Shown in pieces: positions 26,445 to 35,147 of a DNA stretch of 48,894 nt. The notes beneath the pieces are model-generated. The model was not told where the DNA came from and ran no database searches. It saw only the letters and a list, made by a program, of their open reading frames with translations. Both the position numbers and the translations under genes were made by a program. The first letter of the stretch is position 1, and each line of letters opens with the position of its first letter. The DNA is from Limnobacter humi (GTDB lineage Bacteria; Pseudomonadota; Gammaproteobacteria; Burkholderiales; Burkholderiaceae_B): assembly GCF_024518835.1 (NCBI RefSeq), contig NZ_JANIGO010000007.1, positions 1 through 48,894 of the forward strand, given 5' to 3'.

Positions 26445-26786
26445 TTAATTCTCCAGGAAGCCTGCATTGATCCAGGACAGCAGGCCAAGGCGCTGGGCTT
26501 TCATGCTCACCAGCTCAGAGGGTTTGGTCCAGTGCACTTTCAAGTTGACGGCAGGGTCGATCTGAATGGCCGCCAGCAATTGCACACCGGCGGTGTCAAT
26601 TTCCTGGCACTGGCTAATGTCCAACAGCACTGTGAGTCCCGCTGTCAGTTTTTGCTTGATCGCTTCAAACACGCCACCACAATCGGCAATGGTGAGTGTC
26701 TCCAGGGTCAGCACGTTGTTGTCGGTTTGTTCGTGTGCCAGCTGTGCATGCTCGTCGGCTTGGCTAACTGCAAGTTCCATGTTCAT
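26445..26786 (-). CDS. STAS domain protein in chemotaxis operon
   Basis: A 113-residue protein with a single STAS (anti-sigma-antagonist-like) domain: VLLDISQCQEIDTAGVQLLA is the signature. The usual DSSG phosphorylation motif reads DTAG, as in MlaB-type STAS proteins, so regulation by phosphorylation is uncertain. It sits between cheY and cheA, two bases before cheA. STAS proteins occur in the chemotaxis operons of several proteobacteria, but their role there is not settled. Confidence 0.85.
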   Translation of the reverse strand: MNMELAVSQADEHAQLAHEQTDNNVLTLETLTIADCGGVFEAIKQKLTAGLTVLLDISQCQEIDTAGVQLLAAIQIDPAVNLKVHWTKPSELVSMKAQRLGLLSWINAGFLEN

Positions 26787-26823
26787 AGCGCCTCCCTCGG
26801 CCTCGTCGTGATGTGGTCCGCGT

Positions 26824-27189
26824 TCAGGCCACGAGTTTGTTCACGGCAGCAATCATTTGCTCCGGTTTGAAAGGTTTAACCATCCAGGCTTTCAAACCTG
26901 CGGCCTGCCCTTCAGCTTTCAATTTGTCGTCCGATTCGGTGGTCAGCATGATGATGGGTACAAACTTGTAGCTGGCCATCTTTTTGACTTCACGCACAAA
27001 AGTCAGGCCATCCATATTGGGCATGTTGAGGTCACTAACAATCAGATTGACCTTTCGTCCATCCAGCTTGGTCAATGCATCTTTGCCATCACATCCTTCC
27101 AGCACTTCAAAACCCTGGCTTTTCAGGGTCATCGAAACCACCTGGCGAAGGGAGGTGGAGTCATCAACGATCAAGACTGTTTTGCTCAT
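26824..27189 (-). CDS. cheY: Chemotaxis response regulator CheY
   Basis: A single receiver domain of 121 residues. D9/D10 bind the metal, D53 in VSDLNMPNMDG accepts phosphate from CheA, and T83 and K105 (VKPF) complete the active site. It is expected to bind FliM and change motor rotation. It lies between the receptor and STAS genes of the operon. The sequence resembles the CheY variants of gliding or alternative chemosensory systems about as well as it resembles motor CheY, so the assignment to this motor is likely but not proved. Confidence 0.93.
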   Translation of the reverse strand: MSKTVLIVDDSTSLRQVVSMTLKSQGFEVLEGCDGKDALTKLDGRKVNLIVSDLNMPNMDGLTFVREVKKMASYKFVPIIMLTTESDDKLKAEGQAAGLKAWMVKPFKPEQMIAAVNKLVA

Positions 27190-27215
27190 GGTGTGCTCTC
27201 GTGTAATCCGTGCTT

Positions 27216-28412
27216 TTAGAAAAAGGTGAGTTCATCGGCGGGCGCGGCCTTGGCAACAGCCTGGCCCTGTCCGTGGTTGGTGCGTTCTTCAGCCATGGTG
27301 TAATTGCGCTCCAGCTCTTCCATCAGGGCGCCAACATTCAAGCCGTTCAGGCCCTCATGAAGCTGGCTTTGCAATTGCTCCAGGCTGTCTTTGACGTGTC
27401 CAAGAATCTGAGACACGCGGTCCTGAAACTGAAAATGCACCACAGCATTGTTCAGGCTGGCCGATACCTCATGGGTGTTGCCCACAATCTGTTCGCTGGC
27501 ATGTTGCAGCGGTGTGGTCACTTGTTCAAACTGGGCCACAACGCCGGTCAATGTCTCACTGGCCTGTCCCAGCACGTGTTCATCGGACACCTGCATCCGG
27601 GCAGCACCCTCGCCTGCCCGCTTGGCCGCTTGGGCGATGGCTTGAACACGTTCACGAATTTTGACGCCTGTATCAGCCGACAACATGGAGAGCTTTCGCA
27701 CCTCGTCAGCCACAATTGAGAATCCACGACCATCTTCACCAGCGCGTGCGGCTTCAATGGCGGCATTCAGGGCCAGCAGATTGGTTTTGGCAGCCAGAGA
27801 TTCCACCGAGGCAGCCATTTTGGCCAGCTCGTCCGTGGAGGTGATGAATCCTTTCACCTCATCCATGATGGCGGCCTTTTCGTCCAGCGACTGGCGAATG
27901 CTCGACAGCATGGCATTCAGGCTGCGTTCCACGTTGCCAGCCAAACCGCCGTGCCCACCCGATGCGCCACCCGATGCGCCACCCAATACGCCGGCCGCTT
28001 CTGACGCGATGGTGACCGTGGCATTCAACTGGGAATGGATACCGGAGAAAGCCTGTGCCAAATTGACAATGCCGTCCTCCATCTGTTTGTTGGCCGTGGT
28101 GAGCTGGTTGTTGAGCGTGGGCACCCAGGTGTCAGCCACGCGGTTGAGCTCGGCTGTGTCGGGCAGTGCAGACTTTTGCTCTTCCAGGGCAATGTGTGCC
28201 TTGGTGATGGCGCGTTGCAACGTCAGGTTTTCAGCATTCAATGTTCGCCGGGTGGCCAACACTGAAAATGCCACAGCGCCCACACCAAAACCCAGAGCCA
28301 GCCAACTTTGAGCCATCAGTGCGCCCATACCCAACAATATCAGGGCGCTGCCGTGCATGGCCCAGGGCAGCAATTTATCCACAGTGTCGATTTTTTTGTT
28401 CGATTGGCTCAT
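27216..28412 (-). CDS. Methyl-accepting chemotaxis-type receptor
   Basis: A 398-residue receptor-like protein. Two closely spaced membrane helices ([17 protein letters not shown] and [15 protein letters not shown]) leave almost no periplasmic domain. The cytoplasmic signalling hairpin is clear: [20 protein letters not shown] and [19 protein letters not shown] later segment [19 protein letters not shown] and an acidic tail ending DELTFF follow. No HAMP domain is recognised. As first gene of the operon it probably anchors this CheA-CheW set and senses something within the membrane or cytoplasm. Confidence 0.9.
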   Translation of the reverse strand: MSQSNKKIDTVDKLLPWAMHGSALILLGMGALMAQSWLALGFGVGAVAFSVLATRRTLNAENLTLQRAITKAHIALEEQKSALPDTAELNRVADTWVPTLNNQLTTANKQMEDGIVNLAQAFSGIHSQLNATVTIASEAAGVLGGASGGASGGHGGLAGNVERSLNAMLSSIRQSLDEKAAIMDEVKGFITSTDELAKMAASVESLAAKTNLLALNAAIEAARAGEDGRGFSIVADEVRKLSMLSADTGVKIRERVQAIAQAAKRAGEGAARMQVSDEHVLGQASETLTGVVAQFEQVTTPLQHASEQIVGNTHEVSASLNNAVVHFQFQDRVSQILGHVKDSLEQLQSQLHEGLNGLNVGALMEELERNYTMAEERTNHGQGQAVAKAAPADELTFF

Positions 28413-28526
28413 GAGTCGTCTTGTCCTTGGGTGAACGGGGGCACAAACCCACCACGTGCTTTGACACAGTGTGCGGGAAAGCCCTCACCTACAAAGGGGA
28501 GAAAAGAGCCGGGAAAAGTGGGCAAT

Positions 28527-28549
28527 CCCCGGTCATGAACCGACCGGGG
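28527..28549 (-). terminator. GC-rich hairpin between hydrolase and receptor genes
   Basis: CCCCGGTC (28527-28534) and GACCGGGG (28542-28549) pair perfectly around a 7-base loop, just beyond the stop of the minus-strand hydrolase gene at 28557. A T-run (CTTTTTA) follows on the plus strand rather than the minus strand. It is best read as a terminator of the hydrolase transcript, possibly acting in both directions. Confidence 0.5.
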
Positions 28550-28556
28550 CAGCTTT

Positions 28557-29546
28557 TTAAGCGTGGTTGGACCAGAAGCGCTGAAGGGCTTTGGCGGTGC
28601 GCAGGGGAGTTTCGACCATGGGCAGGTGGCCCACGTCATCAAACAGCAGCACCTCGGCGTGGGGAATGATCTCGCCGTAGGTGAAGGCGCCGGTGTAATG
28701 CACCAGCTTGTCTTCCTTGCCCCACATGATCAGCGTGGGCGACTGATTGGCCGCCATGCCTGGCAAGTCGGTGCTTGGGGCGTGCACCAGCATTTGGTGA
28801 AACAGGTGCCGGTTCACGTGGCGGCGGTTGATCAGGTCTTGCGCCATCAACGGGGCCAGTGCCAGGGCAATCGCCCTGTTGTGAATGGCCAGGCTCATCA
28901 GGGTGTGGGCACCCGCCAGGCTTTCCACAATCATGGGGTTTTTGCCTTGCTTCAAGCCCGCCTCAAACCGGGTGTGATCCGCCCCTTTGCCACCAGCCGG
29001 GTTCATCAGGCAGGCACTTTTGAACAAGGCTGGGTGGCGTCCGGCCATCAAAGCGGTAATCAGCCCACCCACTGAATTACCCACCACGTGGGCCGGCGCA
29101 GGCACATGGGCCGTCATCCAGGCAGCCACACGCGCCACTTGGTCATCCAGACCATATGTAAGGTTCGCGTTGAACTGGCTCTCACCCCAGCCGGGCAGGT
29201 CCAATACATACAGTCGGTGAGTTTTGAGCAGAAACGGCACCAGCGACAGCCAGTTTTCCTTGTTGGATGCAAACCCATGGAGCAACACCACGGCGGGGCC
29301 ATCGGCCTTCCCGCCTTCCAGCCACACCAGGTCATGGTCCAGCACTGGGGCCGATTGGCGACGCAAACCGGTCACACCTTTGTGCAGGGTATTGATCAAC
29401 GGCACCGCGGTGCGTTTTTTCCATTGGCGAATCTTCAAGCCATGGGGTGGCCGCGCATGGAGCAAATAGCTGGGCGCCACGTCGTTCAAAAACGCGTGTT
29501 CCAGTGTGTGCAACCCCAGCAGGTCTTGTTCAGGCATGTGGCCCAT
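28557..29546 (-). CDS. Alpha/beta hydrolase
   Basis: A 329-residue alpha/beta-hydrolase-fold protein. The oxyanion segment is VVLLHGFASNKENW, the nucleophile elbow GNSVGG (serine), the acid probably in MWGKEDKLV and the histidine in DDVGHLPMVE. It carries a basic, Leu-rich N-terminal extension of about 75 residues. Lipase or esterase activity is plausible, but the substrate cannot be told. The start at 29546 is preferred over an upstream TTG; GGAG lies 11 bases before it. A palindrome at 29585-29602 lies upstream. Confidence 0.85.
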   Translation of the reverse strand: MGHMPEQDLLGLHTLEHAFLNDVAPSYLLHARPPHGLKIRQWKKRTAVPLINTLHKGVTGLRRQSAPVLDHDLVWLEGGKADGPAVVLLHGFASNKENWLSLVPFLLKTHRLYVLDLPGWGESQFNANLTYGLDDQVARVAAWMTAHVPAPAHVVGNSVGGLITALMAGRHPALFKSACLMNPAGGKGADHTRFEAGLKQGKNPMIVESLAGAHTLMSLAIHNRAIALALAPLMAQDLINRRHVNRHLFHQMLVHAPSTDLPGMAANQSPTLIMWGKEDKLVHYTGAFTYGEIIPHAEVLLFDDVGHLPMVETPLRTAKALQRFWSNHA

Positions 29547-29584
29547 ACGACAAAAAACTCCGTTCAATGGATGGAAAGCATTCA

Positions 29585-29602
29585 ATCAAACAGTTGTTTG
29601 AT
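29585..29602. promoter_or_regulatory. Operator-like palindrome upstream of hydrolase gene
   Basis: ATCAAACA (29585-29592) and TGTTTGAT (29595-29602) form an 8-2-8 palindrome about 40 bases before the hydrolase start. The flanks CATTCA and TGAATG partly extend the symmetry. Size and spacing suit a dimeric repressor such as a TetR-family protein, but no such gene is adjacent. The 135-base gap (29547-29681) holds no gene. Confidence 0.4.
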
Positions 29603-29681
29603 GAATTGAATGTAACATTGTCGGATGTAAAGGTAATGGTGTGCCCTTCTCAAGTCAATTCAATTTTTCGGAGGGTATTCA

Positions 29682-30233
29682 CTAATATTGGAGGCGAAAC
29701 ACCGCCGATGCTGGGTTCAGGCGGGCTTCAAAGCGGCGTTTTGGCAACACGGCTTGGGCACGCAGCTCGGCCATGAGCGGAAATAGCTTGAACAAGCCCA
29801 CATCCAGTTGCTGCAAAGCGGCCATGTTGTCGCACTGGTACTCCCAGCGCATCAACACATCCGAATGCGGTCCCACCGTGTGCCCTTGGTGATCATCACC
29901 CGGGGCATGGCTGTGGGGGTTGAGTACATCGGAGGTCAATGCCAGATCAACCCGCTTGCAGCGGCTTTCCGGATTGAATCGCAAGGCGGTTTCGGACCGC
30001 AAAAAGGCAACGGCCCGTTTCACCTTCTGGCGGTCTGCATCGCTGGCCGGTGCCGCCTCGGAACCCAGCAGGTTGTAGAGCGGCCCCGACAGCACCACTG
30101 ACAGGGCATTGCCCTCGCGAATCACGTCCAGCTCACCCACACCATGCACATGGGTGTCGGCGGCTCCCTGCCCGGCTTGCACCGGGCTGGCCATGGTGCA
30201 ACACATGGCCAGGCTCAACATCACACGCCGCAT
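29682..30233 (-). CDS. ZrgA-like periplasmic protein (DUF2796)
   Basis: A 183-residue exported protein: a signal peptide of about 20 residues (MRRVMLSLAMCCTMASPVQA) precedes a domain starting THVHGVGELDVIREGNALSV, characteristic of DUF2796/ZrgA, a family linked to zinc binding or uptake. A His/Asp-rich loop (HSHAPGDDHQGHTVGPHS) could bind metal. Its ATG overlaps the stop codon of the large upstream lipoprotein gene by one base (TAATG), so the two are translationally coupled. No zinc ABC transporter is nearby, which is unusual for this family. Confidence 0.82.
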   Translation of the reverse strand: MRRVMLSLAMCCTMASPVQAGQGAADTHVHGVGELDVIREGNALSVVLSGPLYNLLGSEAAPASDADRQKVKRAVAFLRSETALRFNPESRCKRVDLALTSDVLNPHSHAPGDDHQGHTVGPHSDVLMRWEYQCDNMAALQQLDVGLFKLFPLMAELRAQAVLPKRRFEARLNPASAVFRLQY

Positions 30234-33200
30234 TACTTTGGCAGCACGGGCAAACCACCCACCAGCGGCAAGCCACCGCCCGACTGGTTGTTCTCCTGGC
30301 AGGCATCGGCGTTCTTGTAGCTGGCATCGATGACCGTATTAATCCACTGCGTGATCAGCGTCACGGCCTCGTCCTGCACCACACTGCGGCCCAGTGGTGG
30401 CATCTTGGCTGCCAACTGAACAGCCTCTGGCCCAATCCGGTAAGGAACAATCGAATCATTGGCCTGGCCGGGGTGAATATCATAGAGGCGGTTGCCACGG
30501 CCTTCAGAACCACTGGCGGTTGGCTTCTTGCAAATACCGTAAGTGCTGTCCACTGCACGGAAGGCATCCACATAGAAACCAGTGTTGGAGGCCTGACCAT
30601 TTTCATTGTGGCAATGCGCGCAGTTCACTTCGATCCATGCGCGGGCCCGGGCCTCAATGTCAGCCTTGGAGTTCGCTGGTTGACCGGAATCACCGGGCAC
30701 GTTGAACTTGGGCAGGTGTGGCACGTTTTTGGCCACCTGCTTGTCATCCAGATTGAAGCTGTCCGGGCAATTGGTCATCAGGCCCGTGTCGCACATGAAT
30801 TTCAACTGGTTTTTGCCAGTCACCGGGTGAGAGGCCTGCCCGGTTGGCATCGGCGACTCATTCAGGTAAGCACGGTTCAAATTGCGCGGCTTGGGCCCAA
30901 TCGGTGAAGAGCCAGGCTCTTTGTCATTGTTGGCATGGCAAATTGCGCACTGTGTGGCGTTGGGAAACAGGTAAGCATTGGTTTGCCCGGTGTGGCGAAC
31001 ACCAGAATCGGTATCGACATAATCCCACTTGGCCGAACCTGTGCCACCCGACTGGGTCAGCACTGCTTTGCGCTTGCCATCGCCACCGTCCTGCCAAATG
31101 TATTCCAGACCTTCCCAGTACTTCTGTCCGTCCTTCCGCTCACGCTTGATGAGCAGACGGGTTTCATAGGGCGTTTCAGTCTTGGCCGTTTGGTCGACGA
31201 ACGTGAATGTTTTGGCAATGATGGTACCCACCGGGAATTCAATGGTGGAGGTGACACGCCGGCTTTCATCGGTCAGGAAGCGTGCACTCTTGCCCTCTGG
31301 AATGTACATGACCCGGTGTTTCACCGCGTAATCCGTGAACAGCTTGGAATTGAGCGTATACGGCATGCCCTGGCCATTGGGCTTGCTGGTGGGGTCGTCG
31401 GCTTTGGAGAAGAGGTTGTATTGCGACAACTCATTGCAGTTCACTTGGTAAGCGGCTTCATTGACCACGCCGGCCTTCAAGGGTACTTCGCACAAAGCTT
31501 TCACGGCTTCGGCAGCAGGCTCAGGCGCATACTGACCACTGGGCACAAAAGGCTCAAACTCAAAGTCGGGCAACTTGGGCAAGTCGGCACCGAAACGGGC
31601 TGCACAATTGTGCTTGCTCAAGTCGAATTCGGATGCAAATAGCGGAATGCCCGATGCAATGGCTGACACATATTCCACCGAGAGGTTTTTGCTCGGGTCG
31701 TTCGTGTTCAAGTTGACCAACGCATCCAGACCGCGTGTGCCGTGGAAGTTGGCAAATGAAATACTGTCCGCATCAAACTTGTTGTTCGGGTTGATGCAAC
31801 TGAACCACCAGGCGGGCACCTTGCGCTCGCCATTGGGCTTGAACTTGTAGGCGTTGTAACGGCAGGCTGGATTGGGGTTGGTGTTGCCCTGAATGGGCTT
31901 GCCGTCGGCGTCCACCGCCACTGGCTTGCCGTTTTTGTCCAATGGCAGGGCGCAGTTCTGGTTCAAGGTGTCCTGATAGCCATCCCACACAATGTGGCCG
32001 CCTTTGTACCCTTTGCCACCGGCTGCGTTTTTCAGCCCCACCACCATCGGGAAAGCACTGCTAATCTGGGCGCCCTGCGTGGCCAGAATGGTTGCAAAAT
32101 CTGGCTGGGGCAGGTCATTGCCGTTGTTCTTGAAGGTGTTGTTGAAAATATTGACCGCCTCGGAATACACGTCCATGCGGCGGTCGCCGGGGTCACCCAA
32201 CATGTCATAGCTGGTGAGAATCACACCAGCGGTGCCGTTGTTCTCGAACACGTTGTCGTAAATATCGATTTTGTCGTAGGCCAGCGTAATGAGCCCCGAC
32301 CCACGCGGCACGTTGGCCACAATCGAACCTGGCACGGCAAAGTTGTAAGTGTTGTTGTTGCGGGCGATGTTTTTGTGCACGCGCGAACGGCTGCCGTACT
32401 GAGTCAGGTTGTCCAGGTCGTAAACCAGGAAACCACCCGAATTACACTCGGCCACGTTTTCGAGGTATTCGCCGTCCTGCACGTTTTCAATCTCGAAACC
32501 AAACACGTTGAATGCTGCACGGCTATTGCGGATTTTCGCAATGTTGGTTTGACCCACGTAAATGCCCGCATCCGAGGCGCCAATTGATTCGGCACCATCC
32601 ACCAAAATATTGCGGGATTGCACCGGATAAATGCCATAACGGCCTGATGCGGTGGAAACGGTGTAGTCCGGCGACGTGTTGTCACGCTCCAGCGGATTTG
32701 GGTTGTTCGGGTTGTGGCGGGCGGGGTCGGTGCATTTCACCTGCACCGCGGTTTTAAAGTTGGCGGCGGTGATGGGCACTTCCTGCGGGGTCTTGCGTCC
32801 GCTACTCCAGATGGCACGCACCCGCAACAAATTGCCATGGTTCACACCCTTCATTTTGTAGGCATCGCCTGGGGAATCCGCAATGGTCAGGTCGCGAATG
32901 GTCACACCCATCACGTTGGAGGCCAAAAAGCCTTCCTGGGTGTTGCTGTCCCGAAAGGACAGCACCGTGTCATTGATGCCGCAACCCTCAATCACCACGT
33001 CCTCCGTGGCTGTGATCTGAATACCGGTCTTCAGGTCAAAAAAACCGCAATCGAATTTGAGGGTATCCTTGGGTTTGAGCTGCACCATGGCTTTGGTCAT
33101 CTCGTCGGTGGCATTGGGCCCCGGCTTGATCAAAAACACACGGCCGTTGGATTCAGCGGGCGTTACGGTGGTGCCTCCACCCGATTCACCGACCGTCGTC

Positions 33201-33292
33201 GCGTCTCCGCCGGACGACAGGCAGCCACTGAGCAAGGCCACAGCAGCCAAGGTGGCCACAGTGGTTGCAGCGTTCAAGGCAGGTTTGAACAT
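30233..33292 (-). CDS. Beta-helix / cytochrome c-like fusion lipoprotein
   Basis: A 1019-residue probable outer-membrane or periplasmic lipoprotein: the signal ends in a lipobox (LLSGC, Cys24). Residues about 50-420 look like a right-handed parallel beta-helix, with Asn-rich turns such as YDNVFENNGTAGVIL and NIFNNTFKNNGNDL. The last third contains two c-type heme motifs, CAICH and CAHCH, with regions like PYTLNSKLFTDYAVKHRVMY. These halves resemble two protein families (of the SO2930/HNE_0200 type) that I recall as separate neighbours in marine bacteria; here they are joined. Function unknown; electron transfer combined with glycan or polymer binding is conceivable. It is divergent from the cytochrome c/FccB pair. 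Confidence 0.8.
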   Translation of the reverse strand: MFKPALNAATTVATLAAVALLSGCLSSGGDATTVGESGGGTTVTPAESNGRVFLIKPGPNATDEMTKAMVQLKPKDTLKFDCGFFDLKTGIQITATEDVVIEGCGINDTVLSFRDSNTQEGFLASNVMGVTIRDLTIADSPGDAYKMKGVNHGNLLRVRAIWSSGRKTPQEVPITAANFKTAVQVKCTDPARHNPNNPNPLERDNTSPDYTVSTASGRYGIYPVQSRNILVDGAESIGASDAGIYVGQTNIAKIRNSRAAFNVFGFEIENVQDGEYLENVAECNSGGFLVYDLDNLTQYGSRSRVHKNIARNNNTYNFAVPGSIVANVPRGSGLITLAYDKIDIYDNVFENNGTAGVILTSYDMLGDPGDRRMDVYSEAVNIFNNTFKNNGNDLPQPDFATILATQGAQISSAFPMVVGLKNAAGGKGYKGGHIVWDGYQDTLNQNCALPLDKNGKPVAVDADGKPIQGNTNPNPACRYNAYKFKPNGERKVPAWWFSCINPNNKFDADSISFANFHGTRGLDALVNLNTNDPSKNLSVEYVSAIASGIPLFASEFDLSKHNCAARFGADLPKLPDFEFEPFVPSGQYAPEPAAEAVKALCEVPLKAGVVNEAAYQVNCNELSQYNLFSKADDPTSKPNGQGMPYTLNSKLFTDYAVKHRVMYIPEGKSARFLTDESRRVTSTIEFPVGTIIAKTFTFVDQTAKTETPYETRLLIKRERKDGQKYWEGLEYIWQDGGDGKRKAVLTQSGGTGSAKWDYVDTDSGVRHTGQTNAYLFPNATQCAICHANNDKEPGSSPIGPKPRNLNRAYLNESPMPTGQASHPVTGKNQLKFMCDTGLMTNCPDSFNLDDKQVAKNVPHLPKFNVPGDSGQPANSKADIEARARAWIEVNCAHCHNENGQASNTGFYVDAFRAVDSTYGICKKPTASGSEGRGNRLYDIHPGQANDSIVPYRIGPEAVQLAAKMPPLGRSVVQDEAVTLITQWINTVIDASYKNADACQENNQSGGGLPLVGGLPVLPK

Positions 33293-33376
33293 GTTGTACC
33301 TCTTCTCTGAATTTGCTGATGCGAAATGCTGCTTTTGGGTTGGGTACTGCTCGCCTATACTGTGTTACCGGCATGT

Positions 33377-33405
33377 GACGACATTGGATTGCAACCAATG
33401 TCGTC
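33377..33405. promoter_or_regulatory. Perfect 11-bp palindrome in divergent promoter region
   Basis: GACGACATTGG (33377-33387) and CCAATGTCGTC (33395-33405) are exact reverse complements around 7 bases. A perfect -35 hexamer TTGACA (33409-33414) starts four bases to the right, directed toward the cytochrome c gene, with a weak TAAATA at 33435-33440. The position beside the -35, between divergent genes, suits an operator controlling the sulfide-dehydrogenase pair, the lipoprotein, or both. Confidence 0.55.
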
Positions 33406-33483
33406 TAATTGACACTATTTCAAATTCAACGGGCTAAATATTTCACCGGGCGCCAGACCCGGCTTGTTGCTTGGAGGCACCAC

Positions 33484-33843
33484 ATGCACACCCTCATCCA
33501 CACCGGCGTCCGATGGATCGGACTGGCTGGCATCAGCATTTGTTTGATCAACCCGGCCACGGCCGCCAAGGACAGCGCCGAGCGGGCGCAAGCGGAACTT
33601 CGGGCGGCAAGCCTGGTGGCCACTTGCGCCAACTGCCACGGCACAAACGGCCAAGGTGTAACAGGGTCAGCCGTACCCGGCCTGGCCAACCTATCGGCGG
33701 AGTACATCGCCACCAACATGAAATGGTTCAAGACTGGCGAGCGGCCAGCCACACTGATGCACCAGTTGGCCAAAGGCTACACCGATGAGCAGATTGAACT
33801 CATTGCCACCACCATCGCCAACACCTTTGGCAAACAGAACTGA
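33484..33843 (+). CDS. Monoheme cytochrome c, probable FCSD subunit
   Basis: A 119-residue periplasmic class I cytochrome c: a signal peptide ending near NPATA, then the heme motif CANCHGTNGQG and a distal Met probably in NMKWFKTG. It lies 11 bases before the FccB-type flavoprotein gene, so it is probably the electron acceptor of flavocytochrome c sulfide dehydrogenase (FccA/SoxE-like). ATG 33484 is chosen because TTGGAGG (33470-33476) precedes it; the longer frame has no signal peptide at its start. Confidence 0.85.
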   Translation: MHTLIHTGVRWIGLAGISICLINPATAAKDSAERAQAELRAASLVATCANCHGTNGQGVTGSAVPGLANLSAEYIATNMKWFKTGERPATLMHQLAKGYTDEQIELIATTIANTFGKQN

Positions 33844-33854
33844 AGGAAGCCACC

Positions 33855-35132
33855 ATGCAACGTCGTGAATTTTTGCAAGGCAGCGCATTGGCTGCAGCCA
33901 CTCTGTTGGGCAGCCTGCCACTGTCAGCCATCGCCAGTTCAGCCAAAGGCAAGGTGGTGGTGATTGGCGGGGGTTATGGCGGCGCAACCGCGGCCAAATA
34001 CATTCGCCTGTTTTCCAAAGGGCGGGTTGAGGTCACCTTGATTGAACCCAACGCCCAGTTTGTATCCTGCCCCATGTCCAACCTTGTGGTGGGCGGTGTG
34101 CGGCAACTTCAGGAGATCACCAACCCTTACACGGGCCTCTCCAAACACCATGGCGTGAAGCTGGTTCGGGATTATGCGGTGGGCATTGACCCCGACAAGC
34201 GCTTGGTGAAACTCAAGCAGGGCAAAACCCTGCCCTATGACAAGCTGGTGCTGGCCCCCGGCATCGACCTGATACACAACAGCATTGAGGGACTGGAAGC
34301 AGCTAATGCCACTGGCGCCACCATTCAAGCGTGGAAGGCCGGGCCAGACACGATTGCCCTGCACCAACAGATTGCCGGCATGCGGGACGGCGGCAATTTC
34401 CTCATCAGCATACCCCTGGCCCCCTACCGGTGCCCACCCGGGCCCTATGAACGGGCCAGCCTGGTGGCCAATTACCTGAAGCAGCACAAGCCGAAGTCCA
34501 AGGTCATTATTCTGGATGCCAACCCGGATGTGATCTCCAAAGGCAAATTGTTCAAGGCGGTGTGGGAAAGCCAATACAAAGGCATTCTGGAATACCGCGG
34601 CAACCACAAAGTGACCGGCGTGGACGCCGCTACCAAAACCGTGAAGTTTGAATTTGAAGAACCGGTACAGGGCGAGGTACTGAACCTGTTGCCCGACATG
34701 CGGGCCGGGAAACTGGCCGTGGACCTTGGCGTGGCCAACCTCAATGGCCGTTGGGCCGATGTGAATTACCAAACCTTTGAGTCCAAGGTGATGCCGAATG
34801 TGCATGTGATTGGTGACTCGATTCAGGTCGCCCCCCTCATGCCCAAAAGCGGCCACATGGCCAACAGCCATGCCAAAGTGGCGGCGGCAGCCATCGTCTC
34901 GCAACTGAGCGGCTGGGAACCCAACCCCACACCGTTGCTCAACAACACCTGCTACAGCTACATCAACGCCAAAGAAGTCATTCACGTGGCCAGTGTGCAT
35001 GCTTACAACGCCGAGAAAAAAACCTTCTTGACCGTGGAGGGCTCCGGTGGCGTATCCGCAGGGCCAACCGAATTGGAAGGCCAGTATGCGTGGAGCTGGG
35101 CTCAAAACATTTGGGCGGATACCTTGGTGTGA
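33855..35132 (+). CDS. fccB: Sulfide dehydrogenase flavoprotein subunit (FccB/SoxF-like)
   Basis: A 425-residue FAD-dependent oxidoreductase that oxidises sulfide to sulfur in the periplasm and passes electrons to a cytochrome c. The N terminus has a Tat-type signal (RREFLQG with a hydrophobic stretch). The FAD-binding motif is VVVIGGGYGGATAAKYI. The redox cysteines are C72 in VSCPMSN and C193 in YRCPPGPYERA, as in FCSD flavoproteins. The C-terminal FCSD domain contains NNTCYSYINAKEVIHVASVH. It follows the cytochrome gene and ends at a strong terminator. SoxF is an alternative name; no sox cluster is visible. Confidence 0.92.
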   Translation: MQRREFLQGSALAAATLLGSLPLSAIASSAKGKVVVIGGGYGGATAAKYIRLFSKGRVEVTLIEPNAQFVSCPMSNLVVGGVRQLQEITNPYTGLSKHHGVKLVRDYAVGIDPDKRLVKLKQGKTLPYDKLVLAPGIDLIHNSIEGLEAANATGATIQAWKAGPDTIALHQQIAGMRDGGNFLISIPLAPYRCPPGPYERASLVANYLKQHKPKSKVIILDANPDVISKGKLFKAVWESQYKGILEYRGNHKVTGVDAATKTVKFEFEEPVQGEVLNLLPDMRAGKLAVDLGVANLNGRWADVNYQTFESKVMPNVHVIGDSIQVAPLMPKSGHMANSHAKVAAAAIVSQLSGWEPNPTPLLNNTCYSYINAKEVIHVASVHAYNAEKKTFLTVEGSGGVSAGPTELEGQYAWSWAQNIWADTLV

Positions 35133-35147
35133 TGTATGCTCGATTTG

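Noticed and set aside
27957-27990. Short tandem repeat (GATGCGCCACCC) in the receptor gene
   Set aside because: Only two to three units encoding a Gly/Ala/Ser linker within a coding region; not a CRISPR or regulatory repeat.
33939-35105. 388-residue minus-strand frame opposite fccB
   Set aside because: Shadow of the flavoprotein gene, with His- and Gln-rich low-complexity translation.
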